64,000 bases of DNA from Eupeodes corollae (lineage: Eukaryota > Arthropoda > Insecta > Diptera > Syrphidae), in contig NC_079149.1 in NCBI RefSeq assembly GCF_945859685.1, positions 104,186,863 through 104,250,862 on the forward strand, given 5' to 3'. The notes beneath the pieces are model-generated. The model was not told the origin of the DNA. It did no database searches and saw only the letters and a list, made by a program, of their open reading frames with translations. Both the position numbers and the translations under genes were made by a program. Below, in pieces: positions 45,801 through 58,548 of this stretch. Within the stretch, counting starts at the first letter, position 1. Every line of letters begins with the position of its first letter.

Positions 45801-46948
45801 AAGGATATTAAGTGGCTCTGGTCAACTACAGAAATGTATGAAACCCTTCTGAAATCCCAGCTAAATGTTGTTAAATTTAGCATTAAAAAAAAATCTATGT
45901 TCCAATATGTGATTCAAAAAAATTGTTTTTAAAGCATCATTGACTGATTTTAAAAAGTTATATGACAATTCGAAACGATTTACCATTGGCATTTCTTCAT
46001 GAAGGTAAAATTGATGAGATCCCAAAAAGGTATTTGTATCCATAAAACCGTTAATGTATACAAGTATAAGGATTCTTTACTTTCGATTCCTTGAATTGTA
46101 TCTTAAAGGTCACAATAGAGTCATGGTTATAGCAACAGAATAAAGAAACAATTATTTATAGAGCATCTGAAATGTCGTAGGTGCTTTAGAGGCACATACG
46201 TCAGAAAATGAAAGCGTCGGTATGGAAGTTCAGAAATGATAATGTAATCTTCATAAATGTAATTTATCTAGCAAATTTAATAATTAAGTTTTACAACGAA
46301 ATGTTAAAATTCAGAGGATCAATTTGACTTTCCATGTTTGACTTTTTTGTTTTATATTATTTTATCAGGTTTTGTAATAAAACGTGTCAATCGAATTTTT
46401 TCCAAAAAATCAAATAAACGTCAACAATATAACAATATTTTGCAGGATCAAATAATTTTGATGTAAATACTTTTATTTTTTCTCGAGATAATTGAGTTGA
46501 AAATCATTTTTTACCAAGCGTTATTAATATTTGTGAAAATCTTCTCTGAGTCTGTTTTAAGAAGTTCCTTGTGTTTTTTTTAATCGGAGTTAGAACTACA
46601 GAGATGCAGCAGTTCACCTTGGATTTGAATTTTTAAACTGTTTAAATATTTAGTCCCGAGAACAGAAATCTGTTTTGCATATAAAGTTAAAGGATTTTAA
46701 TTCTTTTTTTTTTAATGTTTAAATCTTCCGTTTATCAGCTATAGTTTTGAACAATTTAAGGACTTTGCTTATCAAACTTAATGGGACTGTAAACTCTACA
46801 AGACAACAACAGTTTAAAATTCATTAAAAGACAATTTTTTGTAAAATCTTATTTTAAAAATCGGGATTGTTCCTTCCTCCTTCTTTAATATTGGGAACAA
46901 AATGGATACTTTTTGAGTTGTCTAGATAAGTCCATTATGTCATGTTAC
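42871..46948. other. AT-rich intergenic DNA with one GC-richer island
   Basis: Nothing recognised apart from the island at 44440-44815, listed separately, and a run of 19 T near 44956-44974. Confidence 0.45.
44440..44815. other. GC-rich island, possible non-coding exon or promoter
   Basis: A sharp rise in GC with CCGCACCGCACCGCAC and CTGATGCTGATGTTGAAGC simple repeats, ending CCCCACAG|GTATTG, which resembles a plus-strand donor. Open frames on both strands (44604-44816 plus, 44250-44525 minus) look non-coding. Such islands in this window also occur at 34.6 and 40 kb. Confidence 0.25.
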
Positions 46949-47862
46949 GTGATTTTTTAGCTACTTTTTTTTTGGCAACACTGGTTTAAACAGCTGACGC
47001 CAGGCTCGTGTTTTGTTTCACTGTCAAACATCTTCAGTTTGGTCCATAATTTAACCATTAATCGCCTTACAAATTAACAAGGCTTTCAAATTATTGAATT
47101 TTATTATCAAAATGCATGTTCTGCTAAGAAAGTTCATTGAGCGCTTCTTCCAGCGAGCGACGAAGTTCAGTTTTGACTCAATGGGTACGTTAATAGGCAG
47201 AATGGTCGATTTTGGAGTGAATATCAGGCAGAAACATTGCAAGAGCTACTAATGCATCCAGAAAAAGTCACAGTCTGGTGCGGTTTATGGGCTGGTGGCA
47301 TTATTAGGCCGTACTTGTTCAAAGATGATGCGAATCGAAACGTAACTGTGAAGCGCTACCGTATACAACTTTGTTTTGCCCAAATTGCAAGAGGTTGACT
47401 TGCATGACATGTGGTTTCAACAAAACCGTGCCAGATACCACACAGCACGTGCAACAATGGACTTATTGAGAGGCGAGTTCGGTGAATATTTTATTTCACG
47501 TTCGGGACCGGTCAATTGGCCACCTAGATCGTGCGATTTAACGCCCTTAGACTTTTTTTATGGGGCTATGTTAAAGCTCATGCTAAAGAGACAAGCCCGC
47601 TTTAATTGACGCATTGGAAGACAAAATTGAAGCATTTATTCTTGAGATACCAACCAAATGTTGGAAAGAGTATGCCAAAATTTTACTAAACGGATGGACC
47701 ATTTGAGGCGCAATCAAGGTCAACATTTGCATGAAATAACCGTCAAACATTAAATTAGATGGACCGTACTATCGATTTCAATAAGGAAGGATTTTATGCA
47801 TTTTTTTTTGATTGAAAGTGATTTTTTTAAAAAAAACTTTCCGACAGCTTTTAAAAAATCAC
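46949..47862 (+). mobile_element. mariner-type element, internally deleted, dead transposase
   Basis: Putative ends: GTGATTTTTTA at 46949-46959 and its complement TAAAAAATCAC at 47852-47862. The transposase relic would start at 47058, but the ATG is ATT. It reads IIEFYYQNACSAKKVH then jumps to SDEVQF*LNGYVNRQNGRFW (first catalytic Asp kept, Trp to stop), a large in-frame-like internal loss. It continues HPEKVTVWCGLWAGGIIRPY, MWFQQNRARYHTARATMDLL and NWPPRSCDLTPLDFFYG, with several frameshifts, to a stop at 47753. Where relatives have QQDGA the second catalytic Asp is Asn. Tc1/mariner (IS630) superfamily, common in insects. Confidence 0.87.
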
Positions 47863-48460
47863 CTTTTTTAAGTATATTTAAAAATATAAAACTATGTTGA
47901 AAACGGGTATTTTTAAAGCTTTAGAAAATTGTTCCAATTAAAGTTTGGATTTTAAATAATTCCAAAGTGTATTTTTCAAAACTATTAAAGTAATAAGTTT
48001 AAGGTTTACTCAAAGCTTCATATAGAGTCAAGTAATAAATCATAACTAATGGGCATTTAAAAAACTAAGTTAGATAATAAAATGATTTAGTTTGTGCCTT
48101 GCAAAATAAAAACCTCATTTTTGGATGTTTTAAGTATGTTTAAAAAGGCATATTTTAATAACCTGATATGATAGACAAATTAAGAAGGCCAGATTCAAAT
48201 TAAGGACATCTTAATCCTTAAAATAAGTGTTTTTTTGTTTGTGGGACAGAAAAAAGTGTAGTTTTGTTAACCAGTGTAGTCAAGGAAAGTAATTATTTCT
48301 TGGCAAAACCAAAAAGTCAAGATGTAAAAAACGATATTTTTCAACGTAAATATCTATTTTTTCTGGACTGAAGTGTCATTTGGGCATTCATTTTTTTTAA
48401 AGCATGCAAACTAATCTACAAAAATTGACTCTGAATTAAAAATTAAACTCGGTAGATTAC
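47863..48460. other. AT-rich DNA, nothing recognised
   Basis: No feature that I can support. Confidence 0.5.
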
Positions 48461-48850
48461 AAGATAAGATAAGGTGGCGCTACAGTCCTGTGTGAACTAG
48501 AGCCTCGCCCAACAAACTTCTTCATCTAGCTCGGTTGGGTGAGGCCACTTTCCACTTATGCGCCACCTGATTCACGGTCTTCCTCTACTGCGCAGTCCTG
48601 TGGGTATGGATTCGAAGACTTTCCGGGCCGGAGCATTGGTTTCCATGCGCTCTACGTGACCCAGCCATCTTATTCGTTGGACTTTTTCCCTTCTGGCTAA
48701 GTCTATGTCGCTGTACAGCCCGTACAGCTCATCGTTCTATCTTCTCCTCTGCGACAAAGGTAGACGAAGTCCTTGACTACCTCAAAGTTACGTCTGTCGA
48801 TGCTGACTATGTGACCAAGACGTCGGTGTTGCATGTCCTTAATTGTATTT
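48461..48850 (-). mobile_element. LINE 3' fragment (RTE-like C-terminus)
   Basis: On minus: RRNFEVVKDFVYL, a deletion and frameshift, then DIDLARREKVQRIRWLGHVERM and NAPARKVFESIPTG, with RSRGRP after a small gap. This is the C-terminal RWLGH...RKVFE...RGRP signature of RTE-type and related non-LTR elements. The 3' end carries a short tandem tail (TTATC repeats on minus, 48461-48472) after the common GCGCCACC end. 5'-truncated and dead. It is not the same family as the 56.7-kb RTE. Confidence 0.78.
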
Positions 48851-51040
48851 TGTTTTGCAGTCACTAACCGTTAAACCCATTTTTGCCGCCTATGCGGTGG
48901 GTTTCGATTTGGTGTTCTTGGGTTTTTTCCAGGATCTGCCCTAATCTGAATATTTGATCAAAATTCAGTAAATACTTATTAGTTGGAAAGCTGTAAAAAA
49001 CGAATTCTTAGCACTAGGTATAGTAACTTTTGACCAGTAGTTCTTACATTTCAAACTATCTCTCTCCATATAAAATTCTCCTTTTCCACACTCATCTGAA
49101 TTTATACATCTTTCTATTTAAAGAAAAAAAATTGTTTAAATTTAAATAAAAGAGTTGCACCATAACAAAACACTTCCTTTTCTTGGATCTATACAAATAA
49201 GTATTATTGTAAAGTGTACATAAATGAAGAAACCTAATAAAAGTTAATTGCTATAATTATCATTAAATGAAACTAAAATCGGTGATCAAACAATAATAAA
49301 TTTCTACCGAATTGAGTGTGAATTGCATTGAATTGTTAGTGTTAATTGAAATCACTTTGAAGAAATGAAATAACAACATCATAACATCACACAAAACAAA
49401 TCCATGAAACTACATAATGTACATATTTATAAGCAACAACAAAATTTAATCCTGATTGATATTAATTGATTTCCTTTCAAAAACTCTTTCAATTCTTTTT
49501 TTTTTCTTTTTCAAAATGCAACCGCGCATCACTTCCAAACCAAATGCCTGATGTCTACTTCAATTCAAAACCGATGCCATGTTATATGCTATGCTCCCTT
49601 TAGGAACTGAGTTAAGAGTGTTTCTGATGTTTAGGAACAACAACGATCTCTATAAATGATGATGGGTTAAATAATGACCATGACGAAAGATTTACCAAAT
49701 TTTATGATTTCATAAATACACACAAATTCGATTCGTCACAAATAAGGATCCAGAAATGCGTTGCTGGAATAATTGTTATGTAAACAATCCATAGCGCCCT
49801 GCGCCTGCATAAATACTCGAAGTTACTTTCGGTGAGCCTCAAAGTGATCTGATGGCATAAGTTATGCATTCTGAGGACGAAAATAATTAGACTTTCTTGT
49901 GTAACTTAAAGGTGATATTTAAATTTGTGATAATGTTGTGACGAAAAAATAGATGTGTGAAAATTGTTTCACTCCTCTACTCGTACGTTTGATTATCAAA
50001 ATTGAATTCTTCTCATGTTTGTTTTTTTTTTTCTTTAATTCAACAATCAACAAATTTAAATCCAAACAAGAAATCAAAATATTTTTAACCTTTTTCTCGG
50101 CAGGAATCTTCATCCATTTAAGTTACGTATATTTACAAGAAAAATATAAATATTATTATTGATCAAAATCATCTCAGATTTCATCTGTGTGATAAACCGT
50201 TGATTTTGATTTGTCATAAGAATTATTATTATTATTAAAACCAAAGAACAAAAAGAATGTTGGTAATGAAGTTTTATTGTGGAACTATAGCATCTTGCCA
50301 CATGCGGAGTGAGATAAAAGTTATATTAAAAATTATTAGGAATATGATCACGTGTATTTTATTTGATCTCAAAGTCATGAATTAAATGTTTTAGTAGGGC
50401 AAAAATGTAAAATGAGCCTTGATCAAACATAAATTTTGAAAACTGATTTTGAGTTATGAGATGTTAGGTTTTATTAACAAATTAATACCGATGGCAAAGT
50501 GTCATTATTAATTTTGTTTTGTAAGTAATACTTTTAGGAGATCTCTTCCGTTGAAGTTGTTAAATGTGATAGATATGGGGTTTTTTCAAAAAATGGATAG
50601 TTAAGAACAGAGGAGATTCAAGTAATATTTTTTGAAAGTCCATTTTTAGATTTTTCTATCATAAATTTAATTTTTGAAATTCAAGTGATAAGGAACCTTT
50701 TAAGAATAAAATCCTATTTTTGAAGAATTTAGTTTTGTGTTAAAAATGACAATGTTTTGAAATTTGATGTATAAAAATAAGAATCAGATGAATCAAATAT
50801 ACAAAATAGAACAATTTTGATTGATTGGGGTTTTCAAACAAAGAATACACGTTTTGTTTATTTGCGCTAGTTGCAGAAGTGACGTTTTTATAAGAATAAG
50901 CTGTTTTTTTAAAACGTAAAATCAATTTAATATTGTCTTCGTTTAATCTCAGATAGATAAAATATCCGGATAACTTTTCAATAGTGCTTATTTAAAATAT
51001 AAAAGTTGTTAGTTGAAATTATATTTGAAGGAGTTTGATT
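48851..51040. other. AT-rich intergenic DNA, nothing recognised
   Basis: Open frames at 49919-50301 and 50740-50925 are low-complexity Lys/Asn/Ile-rich. No repeat ends seen. Confidence 0.45.
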
Positions 51041-52592
51041 AACTTTCCATAGGAAGTAAATGCAGTCGTACCGAATTCCCGAAACTAAAAAGAGAGATGT
51101 ATGTGTGCGAATGTGTTTGTAAGTTTGTACGTCTAAATGAGGGGGACGTCTTTTTTCGTCGGCCATATTTCAAGACTACTAAAAAATATCGACTTCAAAT
51201 AATTGTTTTTTTCTATATTATAACACCAAAAGATGCAAAAAAGGACTCATAATGAAATGGAGAGAATGAAAAAAAAGCTGGGATGCGACCCACACTGATA
51301 ACTTCCCATTCCGTCTATAGATAAATCTTGTTTGAAAGGTTTGTAGGTTTTCGTGTTTTGTAAAAAAAGAATTATTCTAAAAAATTACCTAAAAATTTCC
51401 AACCATATTATGCATATGATGAAATGGTTTGATTTCAAATTCAATTTTTGCTAACGAGATTTTTAGTCGAAAACCAATTTTTACCAATTTTAGAAGCATT
51501 TCTTAAAAGTTTGTATTTATTTTATAAACAAATTAAGCTGGGATTTTTCTAAAAAAAGGATCACAGAATAGATCACTTTGAAGTCAATACCTTCAGTTTG
51601 TACTAATTTTACATATTTTAATTTTTATGAAAAAACAGACAGTCGGATTTTTATAAAAAAACTGACTTAATTTTGAAAATAATATTTTCTAATGATAAAA
51701 GTTTGAAGGTTTTGATTTTTAAAAGAGTAGAGTTAGAGAAAAGTTGTCTTTTATTTAGGCTCTAGAGACCTTGAAATGTCAACAGTTTTAATTTAAGAAG
51801 TTGGACAGATTAAAATAACTTCCTATGGGAAGATTAATACAATGAAAAAGTTGGTTCAATACTCTAAAACCAAAAACGCTTGAACGACTTTAATTTACAT
51901 AATTTTAAATTATAACTATAACAAAAAACTTTATTGTATAAATCAAAAAACTGAAAGAAAAATGGTCACAAAGATTTTGAATTAAATATTTTGAGGAACA
52001 ATATGACTGAGAATAACGTTTTTAACATCTGATTAAATTGTAAGAAAAACCGAAGTGACAATGTTCATTTTAGAAAACCTACAAAGTTACTGAGGAAACT
52101 TGTCAAAAATTGATGTTTGATTCGAAAATATTGGCTACATTTTGTTTTCAATACTTAAAACATTTTAAGAAAAGTATAATTTTCTGTTTTAAACTGAATA
52201 TCTCGAGCATAAATGACAATTAGTTAATTTTATGCAAAAATGTTCTTAAAAAAATCTAATATATAAGTGTAGTTATCGACTACAAGTCTTGGAAAGAAAA
52301 ATACAAACACGCTTTTTTTATCATATGCAACATTTTTTTGTTACAATTTATTTATTGTAAAAAAAAATTACATTTTTTCATCAAAACACTAAAACGTACA
52401 AAACCAACAAAAATCTTATAAGAAATAGTTTTCGACTCAAGTTTTATAAGAACAAAAAGATACTGACTTCAAACTTTTTGTTACCTGACACAAAATGTTT
52501 TTTGAAAATATTATGTTAAGCTTTAAGAAATATTGACACAAGGCCACGAATGGGTAGCTATCAATGTGGGTCGCATTCCAGCATATTTTTTA
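51041..52592 (+). mobile_element. Repeat A copy 4, host of an inverted copy of itself
   Basis: The left part is 51041-51270 (AACTTTCCATAGGAAGT, then GTCGGCCATATTTCAAG, ATATCGACTTCAAATAA and AAAAGGACTC). The right part is about 51838-52592, ending ATGGGTAGCTATC, GTGTGGGTCGCATTCCAGC and a T run. Between them lies another repeat A in the opposite orientation. The host is the more diverged of the two. Confidence 0.65.
51271..51837 (-). mobile_element. Repeat A copy 4b, inserted in inverted orientation
   Basis: The family right end appears first, inverted (AAAAAAGCTGGGATGCGACC at 51271), then AACTTCCCATTCCGTC. At 51818-51837 the left-end hairpin AACTTCCTATGGGAAG closes the copy. About 567 bp, so a shortened member with both ends. 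Confidence 0.75.
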
Positions 52593-53588
52593 AATATGCA
52601 CATTTTTGACAGTGAAAAATAAATCTGTCCCACAACATGAAAGAGAGTTTTAAACGTTTATATTTTGTGTAGCTCCACAACTATAGTTATGAGTTAGAAA
52701 ATGTTCCAAAATTTTTGAAAGAGTTATCACCAAATAGATAACTTAAGCAATCTTTATTTCTCTAATTTGTAATGATTTTACCATATTTCTATTTCTTAAA
52801 ATTGTGTTAAAGTCAAGTATTATAGTTGCTAGTAGTATATGACACTTCCACATTTTTGAATGGCGTAAAGGTAAATTTTGAATTGATGCTCATTATTAGA
52901 AAAATTGTTTTAGTTTGATTTTAACATATATATATATGTATAAGTAGGTATATTTTTTATAAATTAAGATAATTTTAGTAAATAAAGTTCTTTTGAAATA
53001 GAACATGTTTAAAATTATGTGTCAACTACGCTTTAAAAATGTACAGCAAAATGTAGTAGTATGATGTTTCTATTATTTTTATTTTTGAGTGATTCTACAA
53101 TTTCTAACAGTTTTCAGAAAAAATCAGAATTTTCGGAAAAAATAACTTCGAGCTTGAGAATTAACAATTTTGTAAGAAATATTTTGAATTTTTATTTATC
53201 ATGAATTTTAATTTTCTTTCTGTGCTGAATAAATTTAGTGTACGATCTTATTTAAGAACGAAATGAGAGTGAAATTGTTTCATATTTCTAGTGATACAAT
53301 TTAAAAAATCTGATTATAATTATAGGCGGTTGTAGGATTTTTCTGACGGTTTTAGGATTTTTCTGAGGGGTAGGGCAGATGTTAAGAATTGATTTTATTT
53401 TCTACTCACTGGCAACTTTTGGAGTTTGACAAAATTTTTTCTTAAAATTCAGATTTTGGCCAAATATTATCTCTAAATAATATTTTTGTTTAATGACGAT
53501 ATAGACAGGAAATGTGCATAAGTATACATATTTAAAAAGTTTCTTTGAAGTTCCAATGTGAATGTTTGCAACTTCGAAAATTACAGCT
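52593..53588. other. AT-rich intergenic DNA, nothing recognised
   Basis: A short (TA)n run near 52927 and an imperfect repeat of TTTTTCTGA(C/G)GG near 53340-53368. No gene seen. Confidence 0.45.
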
Positions 53589-54300
53589 AGGGCCCACTCT
53601 GTAATGCGTTTCGAAAGCCATTCCGATTCGAATCTGATATTCGATTTGTTAATGAATCGTACTCTGTAAACTATTCGAATAGAACAAAACAATCATCTAG
53701 TACTATTTCTATTTATAGAATAGATTTGCCGAGTCTCGAAGTATTTCTCATGAGAAGTGTCAAAGCAAAAATACAAAAAAAAAAATCAAAGTAAATCACA
53801 AACAAGACGAGGAAGTTGAAATTAATTTTTACAGAGAAATTATAAGATTCAATAAAAAGTTAATAACATGGATTCGATTGCGCTGTGGATGGATGAAGAA
53901 AATAGAGAAGAACGAGTTGAACGCAGAACAATACGCGATAAATCAAATATGAGCTCACCATAATTTTAAATTGCTTTTTCGCTGATCATTTAATGTAATG
54001 AAATTTATTTGCTTAAATTTTGAATACAATTATTATTTCCTTTCTTACATTTTATCTATTTCACACAACTTAACGCAATTTTCCTTTTGTGTCCTTTAAA
54101 AACAACCTTGGCATTGCAATCCGTTACCTCTTAGTGTAGAAACAAAATTTCAGTTTACGAATGCTAATGACGTTCGGAAACGCATTTTCAGGTACGAACA
54201 TCCGAATGCGGAAAGATTTCTTATCCGCATTAGAAAAAGAGAGTACAAATATTTGTTTTCGAAAATATTTTCTTTCGAAACGCATTACAGAGTAGGGCCT
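53589..54300 (+). mobile_element. Harbinger-like TIR element, copy 2 (uninterrupted)
   Basis: Ends AGGGCCCACTCTGTAATGCG and, complemented, AGGCCCTACTCTGTAATGCG; the inverted repeat continues TTTCGAAAG. Inside, an ATG at 53868 opens ALWMDEENREERVERRTIRD (after MDSI), then KSNM and a stop at 53961-53963. It reads like the N-terminus of a PIF/Harbinger transposase cut short by an internal deletion. 712 bp, non-autonomous. I could not settle the target duplication, so the superfamily is inference from this peptide and the GGGCCC ends. Confidence 0.68.
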
Positions 54301-56499
54301 CTGATCTGCTTTCATTAAACCATCTTTTAAAGAAAGTGTTTAATGGTAATGAGATCAAGCTTTCAGAATGATTGAATGGTGTATTTAATTTTTTAATTTA
54401 GCGTTATATTATCGGTGATAACAGGAGAGAAACCCACTTAATTTAAAGTTCAAACCGTTATCGTAATGTTAAAATTAATTGTTAAATAGTTTCAAAGACA
54501 AGCATCGATGGTTTTGCTTTGTTCTTTCCACCAACGAACAAGAAAACACTTAATTCGTGAAGCATGAGTCACCATCAAATAAACTCCGAATAAATAATTA
54601 TGAATTTATAATTATATAGTTAAGTATACAAAATGAAAATCAAAGAAAAAAGAAACTAATTTCAATTCATAATTTCAAAAAACTATGCCTGATGTTGTGG
54701 TTGCATACGTATGTATGTAGGTACCTACGACGACCTCGCCTCCTTTCATCTTCTTTCAAACATTATTACGTTACGAGTATACGGATATATGTACAACAAG
54801 AACACAGATGGCAATATAATTTACTATAAGAACTCATTTCCTTCGGAACCATTTATAATACGATATACATTATGTATCTATATGCACATAGTTTAAGACA
54901 CAAAATATAAATACAACACGTATGTTAAGAATAGTACCTGCTAGCAGCCATATCAAACAAAAGGATTTTCGGCTCCTCCCACGCAGCAGGTTTTAAGCCA
55001 ATAGTCATTCAAAAACACACAAAAATTCCTTTCCCCTTTTTTTCCTTTTTTCTTTTTTTGAAGATGTATTTTTAAGTGTTTTGTTTGTTTGTTGGTTTTT
55101 TGTGTTCATTTGTGTGTAGTATGCTTCATCAGATTCGAAAAGACTTCAAATACCTTCACAGTCATAGCCACAATTATTCGGACAGCGAACGGAGTCATTA
55201 AGAAAGTCTTATATAAAATATGGAGGGAATTATAAGGCTACCATCGAATACAGGAAGAAAATTAAGTTCTCCTTTTAAGATCTACAGATCAATGTGAGTA
55301 TTTTTATTTCCCTTTTTGAATCTTCTTAAACTTATTTCATACTTAGCAGATCATGAGGCGTATGAAATCTCCAACAAAACTTAATAGAAAACTAATTAGA
55401 AGAAATATCACAAAAATAAATTATAATTGCAATTAAAAAAGCAGTTCTTCGTGCACTTATCTCCAAAGAGAAAATCTACATGAAATAAATTTCCAATGAA
55501 TCAATTTTTATAGCCAATATCCCGAACAAATCTCAAAACCCCAAATACTCAGATAAATCTACCGTTTCTATGGTGGAAATTACATGATATTTTTAATCCG
55601 TGATAACAATTACACTGGTAAACAAAATTTTTTGAGTAAGAGCCAAATTAAGATAAGATTTTGCGAAATGTTTATATGAAATATTTTAAGTTTATTGTTT
55701 GCTTTTCAAATTATTTTGAATTGAAATCTCATACTTGGTACAACCTTAACTTAATAAAACATTAACTACATCCACGGTAAATTTGGTCAAGGGCAAGAAA
55801 TCAGATAAATTAATCACTACATGACAAAATTTTTTTGCAGATTTTGGAAATAGAAGTCACTTTGAAAGTTTTAGGTTTGGGGATTTGATTGGAGAAAATT
55901 ACAGCAATACAAACATCAAAATTTGAATAGAATATACTTTCTTGAACTAAAATATAAACTTTTGCTGTAGCAGGTCATACAAGAAACCTGAGAAATTCAT
56001 TGGTACATATTCTGTTACGTTCAAATTGGGACGCAAAAAAACAAAAAGCTTTAGATCGAACGAGAATTTTCGTGGGAATTTATTATTTTCGAAATATTTT
56101 CTGGTATCGTAAATCTGTCCAAAAATTGTACTTTGAACGAAAATGGCGAAAATTAATGAAAACCGAAGCTTTGTAAACAGTTTCATAGAAAACAAACTAA
56201 CACTTAAGTTTGAGATGCTACTTTAACTCAAAAATAGATAATTATAATTTGATGTATGAAAATAGTATCATAAAACTATGCCTTGGTTTTTTTACCAAGT
56301 GATGTAATGGTTCACCCTAGCGTATACGCATTTTTTATAATAATAAATATCCATTGTTCTTCCAAGTTTTTTTTTGTTGAAAAAATCCTTGAAACTTTAT
56401 AGAAAACGTATGAGAACTAAGAATTGATCGAGGTCAAACTTAATTGGTCCTTAGAAGTTGGGGAACATGTTGTCTTTTATTCCTGAAAACAAATTATTC
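54301..56499. other. AT-rich intergenic DNA, nothing recognised
   Basis: Open frames at 54711-54896 and 55947-56195 have no recognisable motif. No terminal repeats seen. Confidence 0.45.
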
Positions 56500-56715
56500 A
56501 ACTTCCTTTGGAAGGTATTGTAATTGGTATGTTTTGCTTGTTTGTTTATAAGTACGGAATAACACCTTTTTCGTCGGTAATATCTCAAGAACCAGTAAAG
56601 ATATAAACTTTAAAGCAATTTGGTTTTACAGATAACAAGATCAAAATATGAAAAAGGACTCTTGAAAAATTGAATGGGAATTTTTTTTAAATCTATAGAA
56701 ATTTAAAAAAAAAAC

Positions 56716-58548
56716 GATGTCTAATAAAGCAGTTGAAGCTGGTGACATCACTGCGAATTATTTAAAGAAGCAGGTTAAAACTTTGTTGGGAGCATGCACC
56801 AACTCATTTTCAAAATATGGTGGGGAGAAAGTATGCCCGATGAGTGGAATCTCAGAATAGTTTGCCCAATACACAAGAAAAGAGACCCTTTGAATCGCAC
56901 CAACTACAGAGACATCATTTTCCTGAACATCGCACATAAGACCCTTTCTGCCCTATTATGTGAAGATCTGATACGTCCATATCAGTGTGGTTTCAGGCTA
57001 GGAAAGTGCACTATCGATTAAATATTCACATTACGGCAGATCTTGGAAAAAAAACCCATGAACCTCAAAAATGTATACCCACTATCTCTTTATCGATTTG
57101 AAAGCCGCGCATGACAGCATCTTTGCGGAAGAGCTTTATAGAGCAATGCCTAGTTTTGGCATGCCTGTCACTCTTTTCCGTTTTGGAGAATGCACTCTGT
57201 TCTATCAAGGTCGGAAAAGATCTCACCGATGCATTTCATGTCAAAAAAGGTTTTAGAAAAGGCTATCATGCGACTTCTTAAAATCGGTTTGAAAAGAAAT
57301 GTGCAAAACTCAACCCTCAACACAACAGGCACAGTCTTCCAAAGGTCCTACTAATCTGGATTACGCCAATGATATTGACAAAATTGGAAGATGAAAACGT
57401 GATGGCAGTGGAACGTTTTTGAGCATTGCGACAGAAGCGGAGACGATGAGTTTAGTGATCAATGAGGACAAGACCAACTATAGGGCTTTTTGGCGCGGGT
57501 AGATTTTGGCGCCCCGGCCATTTTGTTTTGTTGACATCTGTCAAACCTTTTTTTTATTATTCAGTTGTTTAAACCGAATCATTATGGAAAGTTACACAGT
57601 GGAATCGCATGTATAAATGATAAAACTTTATCATCAAAATGAGTGTTCTTTAACGCAAACATTTTACGGTAAACGTGGTGGCCCTTCACAGTCGACTCTT
57701 GAACGTTTAGTGGCCAAATTTTATACGACCGGTTAAGTAAATAATCAGCCTACACCCGTACAAGATTTAACTGACACAGGAGCTCAAAGTTCATGTCCTT
57801 ATAGACAACGCCGTTTATTCGCTGACTGGGCTTCGATTCGTTTGGAAGAGCACCCCAATTTTGGACGAATAATCATCTTTAGTGACGGGGCGACCTAGAC
57901 AACATTTAGTTCCAACAAAACGACGCTACGTGCCACACAGCAAACGTCACGACATCTACTCACATACATCTAACCGCCTTTATTGAAAAACCCTATATGC
58001 TGTCATCAAAAAAAAATCGCTGAAATCCAACAAAGAATAACTCTTGCAAATCCCTGCATCTTTGGACTTAGAAACAAATCTATAAGACACTCATCATCCC
58101 GGTTCTCGTTCATGGCATCGAAACCTATACCCTGCCATGATGAGAGTGTCTTACGATGCTTCGAGAAAAAAATTCATTGGATGATTTTTGGTCCCATCTG
58201 CATAGGTGGAGAGTGAAGGAGAAGATACAACGAAGAACTAAGCAGGCTATACAGCGACACTGCTCTGGTTTAAAAAATAAAAGTCCAACGCCTACGATGG
58301 CTGGGTCATGTAAAGCGAGTGCATATCAACGATCCACCCCGGAAGGTCTTCAAATAGAATCCCCAAGGGACGGTGCAGCAGAGAAAGACCGCTACTCAGG
58401 TTCCCCACGCAAGTGGGAGAGGACGTCAACCAACTTGGCGTGCGTAACCAGAGACAGCTAGCTAGGGACCGAGCTGGCTGGAGACGTATGTTGGTTGAGT
58501 CCCAAGTCCGTCAGGACTTTAGCGGTACCTTAAGTAAGTAAATAATTT
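56716..58548 (+). mobile_element. RTE-clade non-LTR retrotransposon relic
   Basis: 5'-truncated inside the RT domain. MHQLIFKIWWGESMPDEWNL (56794) is followed by VCPIHKKRDPLNRTNYRDI, RPYQCGFRLGKCTID and IFTLRQILEKKP. After a frameshift come HYLFIDLKAAHDSIFAEELY (57080) and KVGKDLTDAFHVKKGF-like remains (57210). The catalytic box is YAND at 57362-57373 instead of YADD, then VINEDKTNY (57460). A mariner insert follows. The ORF resumes AVIKKKIAEIQQRITLANPC and ends with the maturase-like C-terminal remains (RWLGH-type, 58290; RQLARDRAGW-type, 58450). The 3' end is a short tandem tail, TTAAGTAAGTAAATAA, as usual for RTE elements. Dead. Confidence 0.87.
57481..57995 (+). mobile_element. mariner-type deletion derivative inserted in the RTE
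   Basis: Ends TAGGGCTTTTTGG and, complemented, TAGGGTTTTTCAA, flanked by a TA target duplication (57479-57480, 57996-57997). Removing the 515-bp element and one TA restores the RTE reading frame exactly. Transposase remains: an ATG at 57584 opens MESYTVESHV then a stop; SQSTLERLVAKFYTTG; VNNQPTPV; after an internal loss QRRLFADWASIRLEEHPNFG and IIIFSDGAT; then a frameshifted QQNDATCHTAN. Related to but different from the element at 46949. Confidence 0.88.
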
